Shown here piece by piece: positions 1-7,630 of a stretch of DNA of 11,648 bases. The translations under genes were made by a program, and so were the position numbers. The DNA comes from Usnea hakonensis. Its lineage: Eukaryota > Ascomycota > Lecanoromycetes > Lecanorales > Parmeliaceae. The notes below the pieces were generated by a model. That model did not search any database, had not been told where the DNA came from, and saw nothing but the letters and a program-made list of their open reading frames with translations. The number at the start of each line of letters is the position of its first letter. The stretch's first letter is position 1. The stretch spans positions 1 to 11,648 of the forward strand of contig BLJB01000778.1 of NCBI GenBank assembly GCA_013423325.1. Reading direction: 5' to 3'.

Positions 1-88
1 ATAAGAGTTAAAGGATCCCGTAATTACCTTTCGAAGTTTAGGTAGACACGACGTATAAATTCAAATTCAAAAAATTCAAAAAATTCAA
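1..88. other. Little-mutated flank left of copy A
   Basis: This stretch does not align with the inverted partner copy, whose homology to the window starts at about 89. Unlike the DNA to its right it keeps several CpA steps (GACACG and the repeated TTCAAA words), so it seems to have escaped most RIP. It ends in an A-rich simple repeat. It may be the tail of a younger insertion that truncated copy A, or single-copy DNA joined by deletion. No coding content is recognised. Confidence 0.55.
60..88 (+). repeat. A-rich simple repeat (TTCAAA / TTCAAAAAA)
   Basis: Four TTCAAA-type words follow each other, the last ones spaced 9 bases apart (TTCAAAAAA). The repeat ends exactly where homology between copy A and copy B begins. 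Simple A-rich tails like this occur at the 3' ends of some LINE and SINE elements, but the rest of such an element would lie outside the window, so that reading is only a guess. Confidence 0.6.
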
Positions 89-2063
89 AATATTAAAGTA
101 TTTTAATTTAAAAAGATAGATTATATTTAAAACTAATACTTTTAATTTTATTATTAATAGAATATTATTTTAGTATAATAATAAAGATATACTTTATTTA
201 GTAATTTTCTATAATAAGATAATAGTCTCTATAAAGTATAATTATTATATATATAATAAAGAGTTATTAGTAATTATAAAATATTTTAAATACTAGTATT
301 TTAAACTCGAGTATATTAATTTATCTATTTAGATCTTTATAAATTATTAGACTTTAAAGATCTTTATAAAAAATAAGAAGCTTACTTATTATTAGATTTA
401 TTATCTAAATATTTTATCTAAATTTAACTTCTAGATAATTTTTTATATAGATAAAAATAACTCGAAAATAGATACTTTTATTAGAATAATAAACACTTAC
501 CCTATAAATTAAAAGAATAAAAGGGTATATTAATAATATTAGATAATTTTAATATTAAATTATATTAATATTTATACTATAAAGAAAAAAGCGGGCTTAT
601 TTAAATATATTTATTAAATTAATAAAGATAACTTCGGATATTAAGAATATAAAAATATAGTTATTAATAATATATATAAGCTATATAATATTAAACTCGA
701 ATAGTACTAAATAGTAAATAGAGCTTTATTTAAAAGAGGCTTATTATAGATTCTAGACTCTCTATATATCTTAGTACTTAATAAGATCTATAATTAATCT
801 TCGAGTAGTTATTCTAGAATAAGATAAATAGTAGATCTTTTATAATAATATTATTATTAATCTAGCTATATAGTAATTATTAGGTAGTATATTACTAATT
901 ATTATAATTATTAATATAGTAAGTTATCTTAAAATAAGATAAATAGATTATTAATACTACTACTAATTCTATAAGTCTATTAATAAGATATATTTATAGA
1001 TTTTATTACTAGTTTTCCTTTTTTAGAAAGATTTAATATTATATATACTTTTATTTATTACTTTATTAAAGAGAGATACTATATATTATATTTCTAAAAT
1101 AATAATAAGATCTTAATTAAATCCTTAATATAGATTTTTCTTTAGAATTTATATTACCTCTATAGACTTTTAAGCTCTATTATATTAGATAGAGAATTAT
1201 AATTTATATTTATCTTATAGAAAAATCTATATAAAAGATTTAGAATTTAAGTTAACCTTTTTATTATCTATTATCTATAAATAAATAGATAAATTAAAAG
1301 AGTAAATTAGAATATTAAAAAAGACCTCTAAACCTTTTATAATTATATATAAAATAATTAGACTAAGTAGATCTCTATAATAGAGTTTATTAATAATAAT
1401 AATATAATCTTTTTAATCTTATTTACGCCTTTTTTTATAAATAAAGGATTTAATCTCTATATAAATTTTAATTCTAATATAATAGATTATAAGATTATAA
1501 AAGAAAGATTATAAATCTTAAAAATTAAAAATATTATTAAGAGGATAGAAGAGATTCTAGAATATAATAAAAAATACTTAAAGATCTTTTAAATTATAAT
1601 AGAAAAATAAGTAAATAAATATTATAAAAAAGTCTTATTTAATATTAATAATAGAGTTTAGTTATCTTTTAAATATATTAATATAACGAGGCTTTATAAA
1701 AATCTAAAGAATAAATAACTAGATCTTTATAAGATTATCTAATAAATTAATATCTCTTATTATCTAGATCTCCCTCGTATTTAGCGGATCTATAATATAT
1801 TCTATTTATAATATTTTTAGAAGTACCCCGATAATCTTTTTCTAGAATAGTAGAGATCTTCGCTAAAGCCGAAAGTCCTACTAAAGGGTAATAAATAGGA
1901 TATTAATAATATATTAAATTTTTATCGCTATTATAATTATTTATAATATAAAGTTAAATAGATAGATATATTAAAAAATAACGAGTAGTATTATATAAAT
2001 AAAAAAGAGTTTAATAATATTAAAAAGATCGTTAAAAAGTTCTATAAGTAATATCTAAAGATT
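89..2063 (+). pseudogene. pol: pol pseudogene of copy A: RNase H, integrase, chromodomain
   Basis: A fossil polyprotein segment in a single frame (codons start at 225, 993, 1755 and 1899, all in phase), broken by many TAA/TAG codons but by no net frameshift. RNase H lies at about 94-485 and ends in a degraded K-x-N-x-K-A-D-A-L-T-R landmark. Integrase follows: first catalytic Asp at 999-1001 (F-I-D-F-I-T), second Asp at 1188-1190 (degraded V-S-D-R-G region), and the third residue, normally Glu, is Lys (AAA, 1296-1298). The second Asp and this Lys are 36 codons apart, the family's DX35E spacing. The GPY-like tail (Y-x-L-D-L-P, from 1758) and a chromodomain (1899-2063) close the recognised part. 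The frame may continue for another ~100-150 degraded codons with no recognised domain. It cannot be expressed as a working enzyme. Confidence 0.85.
1899..2063 (+). other. Chromodomain remnant at C-terminus of copy A pol
   Basis: In phase with the integrase, 55 codons keep the chromodomain pattern: an I-L-x-F-Y-R-Y start, Y-K-V-K-(stop), where the stop is TAG from an expected Trp codon, then N-N-E-(stop)-Y-Y-I and a final K-K-I-V-K-K-F helix. In chromoviruses this module follows integrase and is thought to steer insertion to heterochromatin marked by histone H3 methylation. The same 55 codons are found in copy B at 7795-7631. The assignment rests on pattern recognition of RIP-degraded residues, not on a search. 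Confidence 0.72.
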
Positions 2064-2638
2064 ATTTATTAATATAAAACTTAGTCCTATTAAAGTAGTT
2101 TCGATTTAATAATATTTTAGATATTACGCTATTTAACTACTTTTATAAATTTAAATTATATAGATTCTTTTTAGTAAATTACGACTAGAGAAAAATCTAC
2201 TAAAGACTCTAACTTTTTAATATCTATATTAAATAAGACCTACTATATATACTTTTATTATTAATATATATCTAAATATTTTTCGATACTACTTAGTATT
2301 ACTATTAGAGTATTACTATTATTAATAATAGTCTATATTAAAATTACCTTTTAGTATTTAATCTTATTTCTTTAGAGAAAGTTTATAAATAAGGCTTTAT
2401 AATTAAAGTTAAGTTTAACTCGATTTAGCTTAATAATATTTAATTAATAGGATATCTTTATTTAACGATTTCCTCTCCGCTTCTAAATTAAATATTAAAT
2501 TATTATTCTATACTAAAATACCTTTTTTATTAACTATTTTACTAATCTATAACTAAATCGCTTTATATCGGAAGCCCTAGAATATAATATTATATATATA
2601 ATAGATATCGTCTCTTAAGGTATATAGATATACCTTCT
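2064..2638 (+). other. Tail of copy A between chromodomain and polypurine tract
   Basis: This stretch aligns with copy B 7060-7630 in reverse complement, and the only net indel between the copies (4 bases) falls in the stretch from here to the polypurine tract. The polyprotein frame may run on for a while, since both copies translate to similar degraded residues after the chromodomain, but no domain is recognised. The rest is probably the 3' untranslated part of the element. Confidence 0.55.
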
Positions 2639-2650
2639 AAGGGGGGGGGG
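2639..2650 (+). promoter_or_regulatory. Polypurine tract of copy A (AA plus 10 G)
   Basis: A purine run of two A and ten G sits immediately before the 198-bp LTR, where the plus-strand primer of reverse transcription is expected. A run of G has no CpA or TpG step inside it, so RIP left it intact in a sequence where almost all other G+C has eroded. The mirror copy is at 7048-7059. Confidence 0.8.
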
Positions 2651-2848
2651 TAATATTACGAGTATAACTATTTATAGGGCTAATATAGGGCTAAAGGAGA
2701 TATATAATTTTCTTCCTATTCGAGTTTAGCGCCTTAGTACTTTTTTATCTATATATCTTTCTTATATCTATATATAGATTTTACCTCCTTATTAATTGAA
2801 TCCTCGTTATATACTACTATTAATATATATCTAGTTGCAGTCCTAACA
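2651..2848 (+). repeat. 3' LTR of copy A (198 bp)
   Basis: The 198-bp LTR runs from TAATATTACGAG (first dinucleotide probably TG before RIP) to GCAGTCCTAACA. It matches the reverse complement of 6850-7047 along its whole length, and that of 11495-11648 as far as the window allows. Both boundaries are supported: the left by the polypurine tract, the right by loss of similarity after CTAACA in all copies. The last 15 bases keep unmutated steps (TTGCAG and the final CA), so mutation fades at the very edge of the element. The LTR is short for a chromovirus. Confidence 0.88.
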
Positions 2849-2936
2849 AAATCTATCTAAGTACTACGGTACTAACTAATGTGCGGCACTACTACTAGTA
2901 CCTTAGTAATAGTTACACTAGTAATAGTAATAGCCG
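2849..2936. other. Little-mutated DNA flanking copy A
   Basis: About 90 bases after the LTR end contain CpA and TpG steps (AATGTGCGGCAC, TTACAC, CGTGAT) that the surroundings lack. They also contain short repeated words (ACTAGTA, AGTAATAG) and a small inverted repeat, AGTAC-TACG-GTACT. No coding content is recognised. It is most simply single-copy target DNA that copy A landed in, too short or too unique to be attacked by RIP. Confidence 0.5.
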
Positions 2937-2939
2937 TGA

Positions 2940-3312
2940 TAATAATATATTTAAAAGCTTTATAAAAGTTACTAAAAACTTATTAATACTAGTTCTAAAG
3001 ATATATTATTAAGACTAATTTTCTTTACCTCTTAAGGGTTTAAGTCCCTTCTAATAATTATTAACTAAGAGAGAGAAATTTTAATATAGATACCTTTTAA
3101 ATATTAGAGTAGATATTAACGCGAGCTTAAAAATAAGCTAGCGGAAATACTAATATCTAGATTTTAATATAGATAGACTCTATATATAAATAGATCTAGA
3201 TATAGATTAAAATAGATAAGATTATACTCTATTATATATAAAGAAACTTATTTATAAAAACTATTTAATTAATAGTTATTATATATTAGTAGTATAGATT
3301 AAAGCTAGTCTT
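2940..3312 (+). repeat. ~370-bp direct repeat, left copy
   Basis: This unit aligns along its length with 5579-5950 in the same orientation. Shared words include AATAATATATTTAAAAGCT at the start, ACTAAGAGAGAGAAATTT and AAAATAAGCTAGCGG in the middle, and GATTAAAGCTAGTCT at the end. Differences are mostly C/T and G/A, the right copy being more eroded. No TG...CA LTR termini or target duplications are seen, so I do not call it an LTR. The tRNA-like arm inside suggests a SINE or another tRNA-derived repeat, but the family is not recognised. Confidence 0.75.
3034..3050 (+). repeat. tRNA-like T-arm in the left repeat
   Basis: AAGGG, a 7-base loop TTTAAGT and CCCTT form a perfect 5-bp stem. The core GGTTTAAGTCC is one C-to-T step from the polymerase III B-box GGTTCAAGTCC. 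Seven bases after the arm (3051-3057, CTAATAA) can pair with 2980-2986 (TTATTAA, one mismatch), as in a tRNA acceptor stem. The D-arm and a believable A-box are not visible and the spacing is a few bases too long, so this is a tRNA-derived relic at most, not a tRNA gene. Confidence 0.4.
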
Positions 3313-3351
3313 TACTAATAAATATATTAACTTACTAGCTACTTAATAGAA

Positions 3352-3450
3352 TATTTTTAAAGATTATAAATTATTAAATATAAAAAATTTATTAATATTA
3401 ATTTCTATATTTTTTAAGAGTTTAAATCTCTTTATATAATTAATAATTAG
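3352..3450 (+). repeat. Partial, divergent copy of the tRNA-like part of the ~370-bp repeat
   Basis: This segment resembles 2945-3070: TTTATTAATATTAATTTCT compares with CTTATTAATACTAGTTCT. It is followed by AAGAG-TTTAAAT-CTCTT, again a 5-bp stem with a 7-base loop, and then AATTAATAATTAG compares with AATTATTAACTAAG. About 28 bases between the two parts of the left repeat are missing here. Low sequence complexity makes the exact borders uncertain. Confidence 0.4.
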
Positions 3451-4677
3451 AAACGAAAAGAAAGATAAATAGATTCTAATATAAATATAGCTAAGTATTT
3501 AATATAGCGGTTTTTAATTAGTAGAATAAAAATATTATAATATTATTATTAATAAGGGTAGTATCATAGTAGTCTCTATAAAATATAGATAATCTAAATA
3601 AGAGATATCTCTAATAATAATACGAAATAGATAAACTCTATAAGATATAATATATAATAGTAACTACTATTAACTTTTAGAGCTAAATAAGATTATCTAT
3701 ATAACTTAAAAAAATTATATATATATATTAATATATCGAGAGCTATAAGAAGTTAAATATTTTATAATAAAGGTCTAAGGCGGAATAGAGAGTAAATTAA
3801 AGTAGTACTATATATTTAATCTTATAGAAAATATACTTAAAGAGTAAATAGTAGTTAATTTAAATAATAATTAATCTAGTCTATTAACTAGATAAAGCTC
3901 TAGTCTAGAGGAAGAGTCTAAGCTAAGTATAAAAGTAACCTTAAAATAATTATAGAGTATAAACTAGACCTCCTAAATTAATCGCTAGTCCGAGGCTAGG
4001 CGGGAATAAGTAATCTACGGAGGATACTAATTACCCTAAAGGGGGCGAGAGCGTTAACTAGATAGCTAATCTAATCCGGCTTTCTAGGCTAATATTTTCT
4101 AGCTAAAGACTAACTATATAGGGGTAGAGTAATCTAAAGGGCGCTAGTAAAGATATAAAAAGAATAGAGGAATATAAATATAAAAGGTCCTAAGCGGTAG
4201 TAGTTAAAAGTAATATATAGACTTAAAATAGTAGAGATAAATAGAAGGATAATAAGATTTTTTATTCTAATAATAATAATACTATAAAGATTTCTATAAT
4301 TATCTTTTATATAGTTAGATAGATACGAGTATAAATTCTAATCTAATCTAATATAGATATTTATAATATTATCTTAGCTCTAAAATATTACTTTTAATTT
4401 TATAATTATTTATCTAATTACTATTTAGCTATTATAATTATTATAGCTATTTAGAATATTTCTTATATAATATATAGACTTCTATATATATCCTCTAACC
4501 TTATTTTATTTAAAATTTAATATATACTTAATAAATATTAAAAAAGATTTTTAAATAACTATATTTTTATAAAAAGTAGAAAGTTTATATAATAATATTA
4601 TTATAGAATTAAATATTAGATTATTTCTTAACTAATACTTACTACTATATTATTATATTATCTCTACTACCCTAATA
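3451..4677. other. Unrecognised RIP-degraded stretch
   Basis: About 1.2 kb with almost no CpA/TpG and no long open frame. The part at about 3960-4160 is clearly richer in G and C (GTCCGAGGCTAGGCGGG, AAGGGGGCGAGAGCG) and may be a degraded coding region. Translation on the + strand gives a Ser/Gly/Lys-rich stretch that I cannot assign. The part 4260-4670 is plain A+T-rich. It was probably part of one or more old transposable elements, because single-copy DNA would not normally be mutated this heavily. Confidence 0.45.
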
Positions 4678-4682
4678 CTACT
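4678..4682 (+). repeat. Target-site duplication, left (CTACT)
   Basis: CTACT directly precedes the TGTTATGG terminus of the solo LTR and is repeated exactly at 4841-4845. Five bases is the usual staggered cut of Ty1/copia and Ty3/gypsy integrases. Confidence 0.85.
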
Positions 4683-4840
4683 TGTTATGGACCGGGAAGG
4701 TAGTAGAGTAGAAGATATAAAAGGAACTAGGGGCCTAGTAGCTATTTATACTTAGATCCATATTTCCATTAAATACCATAACTTTCACACATTATAATTA
4801 TAACCATACTTTTACATACACTAAGAGTCTCTACGTAACA
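4683..4840. mobile_element. Solo LTR, 158 bp, almost unmutated
   Basis: The segment starts TGTTATGGACCGGG and ends CTCTACGTAACA, giving TGTTA/TAACA inverted termini, and is bounded by perfect CTACT duplications. No internal retrotransposon sequence lies next to it, so it is a solo LTR left by recombination between two LTRs. It is rich in CpA and TpG (TCCATATTTCCATT, CATACTTTTACATACA) while both neighbours have nearly none, so RIP did not act on it. It differs from the 198-bp LTR family in sequence and length. Orientation is uncertain; a TATAAAA box at 4716 would suit a + strand element. I cannot tell copia from gypsy. Confidence 0.85.
4716..4722 (+). promoter_or_regulatory. TATA box candidate in the solo LTR
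   Basis: TATAAAA followed by GG, 34 bases into the LTR, is a good match to a polymerase II TATA box and would place a transcript start some 30 bases downstream, still inside the LTR. It lies in the unmutated patch, so it is not just background A+T. Confidence 0.4.
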
Positions 4841-4845
4841 CTACT
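4841..4845 (+). repeat. Target-site duplication, right (CTACT)
   Basis: Exact repeat of the five bases before the solo LTR. It shows that insertion followed by loss of the internal part left the flanks undisturbed. Confidence 0.85.
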
Positions 4846-4966
4846 ATTATATAATATAGTATTAATATAGGAGTTAGAATTTAGATTTTTTTAAAAAAAG
4901 AAATATACTTAAATAGAAGTATTAAAATAGAAAGGTTTACTAAGTTATATAACTTTATTATATAAC

Positions 4967-5020
4967 TCTAGCGCCTTAGTATTTTATAAATAGTCTTACA
5001 TATTTCTTATACTTTCAATA
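4967..5020 (+). repeat. Possible LTR-related fragment
   Basis: CTAGCGCCTTAGTATTTTAT, then TCTTACATATTTCTTATAC, resembles the middle of the 198-bp LTR (TTTAGCGCCTTAGTACTTTT, then ATATATCTTTCTTATA, in copy A 2726-2766). Spacing differs by a few bases and no termini are seen. It could be a worn fragment of a related LTR, or chance similarity in A+T-rich DNA. Confidence 0.3.
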
Positions 5021-5067
5021 ATTAATTAATAAACGAATAATAAGTGTTTCATATATCTACTTTTAAT

Positions 5068-5390
5068 ACTTACGCTCTTTCTATCGCCCTCCTTATACTT
5101 CTTCTATCGCTCTCTTTACGCTCCTTCTATCGCCCTTTTTACGCTTCTTCTATCGCCCTTTTTACGCTCCTTTTATCGCTCTTTTTATACTCCTATTACT
5201 CTTTTTATACTTCTTCTATCGCCCTTTTTATACTTTTTCTATTACTCTCTTTATACTTCTTTTATTACTCTCTTTATATTTTTTTTATTATTTTTTTTAT
5301 ACTTTTTTTATTACTCTCTTTATTTTTTTTTTTACTATTTTTTTAATACTTTTTTTATTACTCTTTTTATACTTCTTCTATCGCTTTTAT
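5068..5390 (+). repeat. 23-bp pyrimidine-rich minisatellite, about 14 units
   Basis: The unit CTATCGCCCTTTTTACGCTTCTT (given 5'-CTATCGCCCTTT / TTACGCTTCTT) repeats every 23 bases from about 5091, with a few short units and a degraded start near 5068. Nearly all + strand bases are C or T. Units on the left and the last unit keep CTATCGC; those in the middle (5265-5345) have drifted to runs of T, with CG becoming TA. An open frame of 100 codons at 5044-5346 (GTG start) lies in it and encodes a Leu/Phe/Tyr/Ser-rich string. It is a by-product of the stop-poor repeat, since a 23-bp period shifts frame every unit. Confidence 0.85.
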
Positions 5391-5419
5391 TATAATAATA
5401 ATTAAAGTTATTATTATAA
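5390..5419. repeat. 12-bp perfect inverted repeat beside the minisatellite
   Basis: TTATAATAATAA (5390-5401) and TTATTATTATAA (5408-5419) are exact reverse complements separated by TTAAAG, so they could form a hairpin. It starts where the minisatellite ends. In such A+T-rich sequence a chance origin is quite possible. Confidence 0.45.
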
Positions 5420-5479
5420 AAGATATAGAATATATATTTAAAATATAATTATAATTATAATATATTAGCTAATAGTTTA

Positions 5480-5572
5480 GAACTTAAAATATATTAAAAA
5501 AAGAGATTAAAAGAATAAAATATATTAATTATATCTTTAATAATTTAAATCTATTTTTATAATTATTAATTA
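5480..5572 (+). repeat. Second partial copy of the tRNA-like part
   Basis: TTTAAATCTATTTTTATAAT then TATTAATTAG resembles the end of the partial copy at 3416-3450 (TTTAAATCTCTTTATATAAT then TAATAATTAG). It sits directly before the right ~370-bp repeat. The stem of the T-arm is largely gone. Low confidence because both are simple A+T sequences. Confidence 0.3.
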
Positions 5573-5578
5573 GAGGCT

Positions 5579-5950
5579 AAATAATATATTTAAAAGCTCT
5601 ATAAAAATTATTAAAAAATTATTAATATTAATTTTAAAGATATATTATTAAAATTAATTTTTTTATCTTTTAAAAATTTAAGTTCTTTTTAATAGTTATT
5701 AACTAAGAGAGAGAAATTTCGATATAAATACTCTTTAAATATTAAAATAAATATTAATATAAGTTTAAAAATAAGCTAGCGGGGATACTAATATCTAGAT
5801 TTTAATATAAATAGACTTTATATATAAATAGATCTAAATATAGATTAAAATAAATAAGATTATACTCTATTATATATAAAAAAAATTATTTATAAAAATT
5901 ATCTAACTAATAATTATTATATATTAATAGTATAGATTAAAGCTAGTCTC
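5579..5950 (+). repeat. ~370-bp direct repeat, right copy
   Basis: Same unit and orientation as 2940-3312, with more C-to-T and G-to-A change: CGGAAAT corresponds to CGGGGAT, and AAGGG/CCCTT of the T-arm has become AAAAA/TCTTT. Sequence after the unit differs between the two copies (TTACTAATAAAT versus CTAATCTTTATT), so the repeat really ends near 3312 and 5950. It lies just upstream of the presumed LINE fragment. Confidence 0.75.
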
Positions 5951-5959
5951 TAATCTTTA

Positions 5960-6849
5960 TTATTTTTTATATATTTATTAAGAGATAACTTAAGAGATAG
6001 AAGGACGCTTATTCTAATCTATAGTTAATAGTAGTAACGAGGCGTATAAAGTATATAAGCGACTTAAAGTAAAAGTAGAGGGGAGTATAATAAATAATAA
6101 AAGAGAAGAAAATAAAGTAGTAATAAAAAAAACGTATTAAAAATATATAATATAAATCTCTAATTAATTAATAGAGGGGGTAGTTAATAGAAAATTTTTA
6201 GAAAAAGCTAAATAAATAGAAAAAAATAAATAAATAATATTATTATTATATTAGAAATTATTAAAAATATATTATTTAGAGAGTTAAATATAACTATATA
6301 GAAAGTATATAAAAAGAATCTAAAAAATATCTAGACCTTTATTAAAAAATAATAGATTAATCTCGAAAACTATATATAAAAGGAAATATATAGACTCTAA
6401 AATTTAATAGATAATAAATTAAATATTTTAATTTTCTAAAACTTTTTAAGGGGATACTAGAATAAAGGAAACCCCTTTATAGAGTTATTATTATAGAATA
6501 TAAAAATAGAGCTAATAATATAAATCTAAAAAAAAATTATAAAAGAATCTAGAAAAATAAGATAATTTCTAATTAAAATAGAAAAGAAAGAGGAGAGAAT
6601 ATCTATTATAAAAGTTATTAATAAGAATCTTATTATATCCTTTAAAATAATAGAATATATATTAAAAAATATTATAATAGTATAATAATTAAAGAGTAAA
6701 AATATTAAATTCTAAATAATTAATATAAAGATAAAGGAATTTCTAGAGAAAGATTTAATCTAGATTATTAAAAAATTTAAAATTATAAAAGTAGTAAAAA
6801 GAATCTATATTATAATAATATATAAAATTAAAATTAAAATAATAGATAT
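5960..6849 (+). pseudogene. Probable fungal LINE ORF1 (gag-like) fragment, cut by copy B
   Basis: This region is strongly purine-rich on the + strand. In one frame (codons from 6617) the end reads as a degraded version of the ORF1 protein of fungal non-LTR retrotransposons. After an N-K-N-L segment come an alternating hydrophobic/charged helix, L-K-S-K-N-I-K-F (compare L-x-S-G-D-I), K-E-F-L-E-K-D-L, and V-V-K-R-I-Y-I-I-I-I (compare V-x-R-x-Y-A-V-I-x-H-G-V). The frame stays open to stop-free or TAA/TAG-only damage up to 6849, where the LTR of copy B begins, so B seems to have landed inside this gene. The N-terminal limit is not visible and the first ~600 bases are only charged, Lys/Glu-rich sequence. 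No RNA-binding knuckle is seen in the window. Confidence 0.42.
6845..6849 (+). repeat. Target-site bases left of copy B (GATAT)
   Basis: GATAT is the five bases directly before the TGTTAG terminus of copy B. If B inserted in the usual way, the same five bases should follow B's other end, which is outside this window. It is a prediction, not an observed duplication. Confidence 0.35.
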
Positions 6850-7047
6850 TGTTAGAACTATAACTAGACAAATATTAATAGTGGTATATAACGAGGATTT
6901 AATTGATAAGGAGGTAAAATCTATATATAGGTATAAGAAAGATATATAGGTAGAGAGATACTAAGGCGCTAAACCCGAATAGGAAGGAGGTTATATATCT
7001 TCTTTAGCTCTATATTAGCCCTATAAGTAGTTATACTCGTAATATTA
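6850..7047 (-). repeat. 3' LTR of copy B (198 bp)
   Basis: On the + strand it runs from TGTTAGAACTATAACTAG to CTCGTAATATTA and is then followed by ten C, the complement of the polypurine tract. Its length equals that of copy A's LTR. Compared with the unmutated LTR at 11495, nearly every difference is a transition: GACTGCAACC became AACTATAACT, and GTCACGTGTCTCC became GTTATATATCTTC. There is also one 1-base indel near 6869-6875. It still keeps the TG terminus. Confidence 0.88.
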
Positions 7048-7059
7048 CCCCCCCCCCTT
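7048..7059 (-). promoter_or_regulatory. Polypurine tract of copy B
   Basis: Ten C then TT on the + strand, that is AA plus ten G on the coding strand, directly before the 3' LTR. The length is identical to that in copy A, so the tract has neither expanded nor contracted since the copies diverged. Confidence 0.8.
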
Positions 7060-7630
7060 AGAAGATATATCCGTATACCTTAATAAACGCTATTTATTAT
7101 ATATATAATATTATATCTTTCTAAGGCTTTTAATATAAAGCGATTTAATTATAAATTTATAAAATAGTTAATAATAAAGATATTTTAATATAGAATAATA
7201 ATTTAATATTCGATTTAGAAGGGGAGAGGAAATTATCGAATAAAGACCTCCTATTAGCTAAATACTATTAAGTTAAATCGAGTTAAATCTAACCTTATTT
7301 ATAGAGCCTTATTTATAAACTTTTCTAAAGAAATAGAGTTAAATACTAAAAGGTAATTTTAATATAGGCTACTATTAATAATAATAATACTCTAGAATTA
7401 ATACTAAATAGTATCGGAGGATATTTAGATATATATTAATAATAGGAATATACGTAGTAAGCTTTATTTAATATAGATATTAAGAAGTTAGAGCCTTTAG
7501 TAGATTCTTCTTTAACTATAATTTACTAAAAAGGATCTATATAACTCGAATCTATAAAAGCAGTCGAATAGCGTAATATTTAAAATATTATTAAATCGAA
7601 ACTATTTTAGTAGGGCTAATATTAATAAGA
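7060..7630 (-). other. Tail of copy B between chromodomain and polypurine tract
   Basis: Counterpart of 2064-2638 in copy A. The polyprotein frame can be followed for some way past the chromodomain with similar degraded residues in both copies, but no domain is recognised. It is somewhat less eroded than in A (more C and G kept, for instance around 7590-7640). Confidence 0.55.

Larger units (their letters stand above)
89..2848 (+). mobile_element. Ty3/gypsy chromovirus, copy A (3' part only)
   Basis: This is the 3' part of an LTR retrotransposon reading left to right: RNase H, integrase, chromodomain, a tail region, polypurine tract and 3' LTR. It aligns with the reverse complement of 6850-9605. 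Paired positions add up to 9694 from 89 through the chromodomain and to 9698 in the LTR, so only 4 net bases of indel exist in 2.76 kb. Reverse transcriptase, protease, gag and the 5' LTR are missing to the left of 89. Differences from copy B are mainly C/T and G/A transitions, as RIP produces. The LTR end is at 2848; the next five bases are AAATC, and the matching target duplication cannot be checked because the left end is lost. Confidence 0.88.

Noticed and set aside
2980..3057. Functional tRNA gene
   Set aside because: The T-arm is perfect and an acceptor pairing exists, but there is no convincing D-arm or A-box, the anticodon stem is imperfect, the variable loop is too long, and the second copy is eroded.
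3960..4160. A host gene in the G+C-richer stretch
   Set aside because: CpA and TpG are missing here as in the repeats, stops interrupt every frame, and the translated pieces match nothing I recognise. It is more likely a degraded part of a transposable element.
5044..5346. Open reading frame of 100 codons giving a Leu/Phe/Tyr-rich, membrane-like protein
   Set aside because: It begins at GTG, lies almost wholly in the 23-bp minisatellite, and its hydrophobic composition follows from T- and C-only codons. A 23-bp period changes frame each unit, which no real repeat protein would show.
2940..5950. The two ~370-bp repeats as LTRs of a 3-kb element
   Set aside because: No TG...CA termini, no target duplication, no polypurine tract or primer site beside them, and the sequence between holds a minisatellite and a separate solo LTR rather than recognisable gag-pol.
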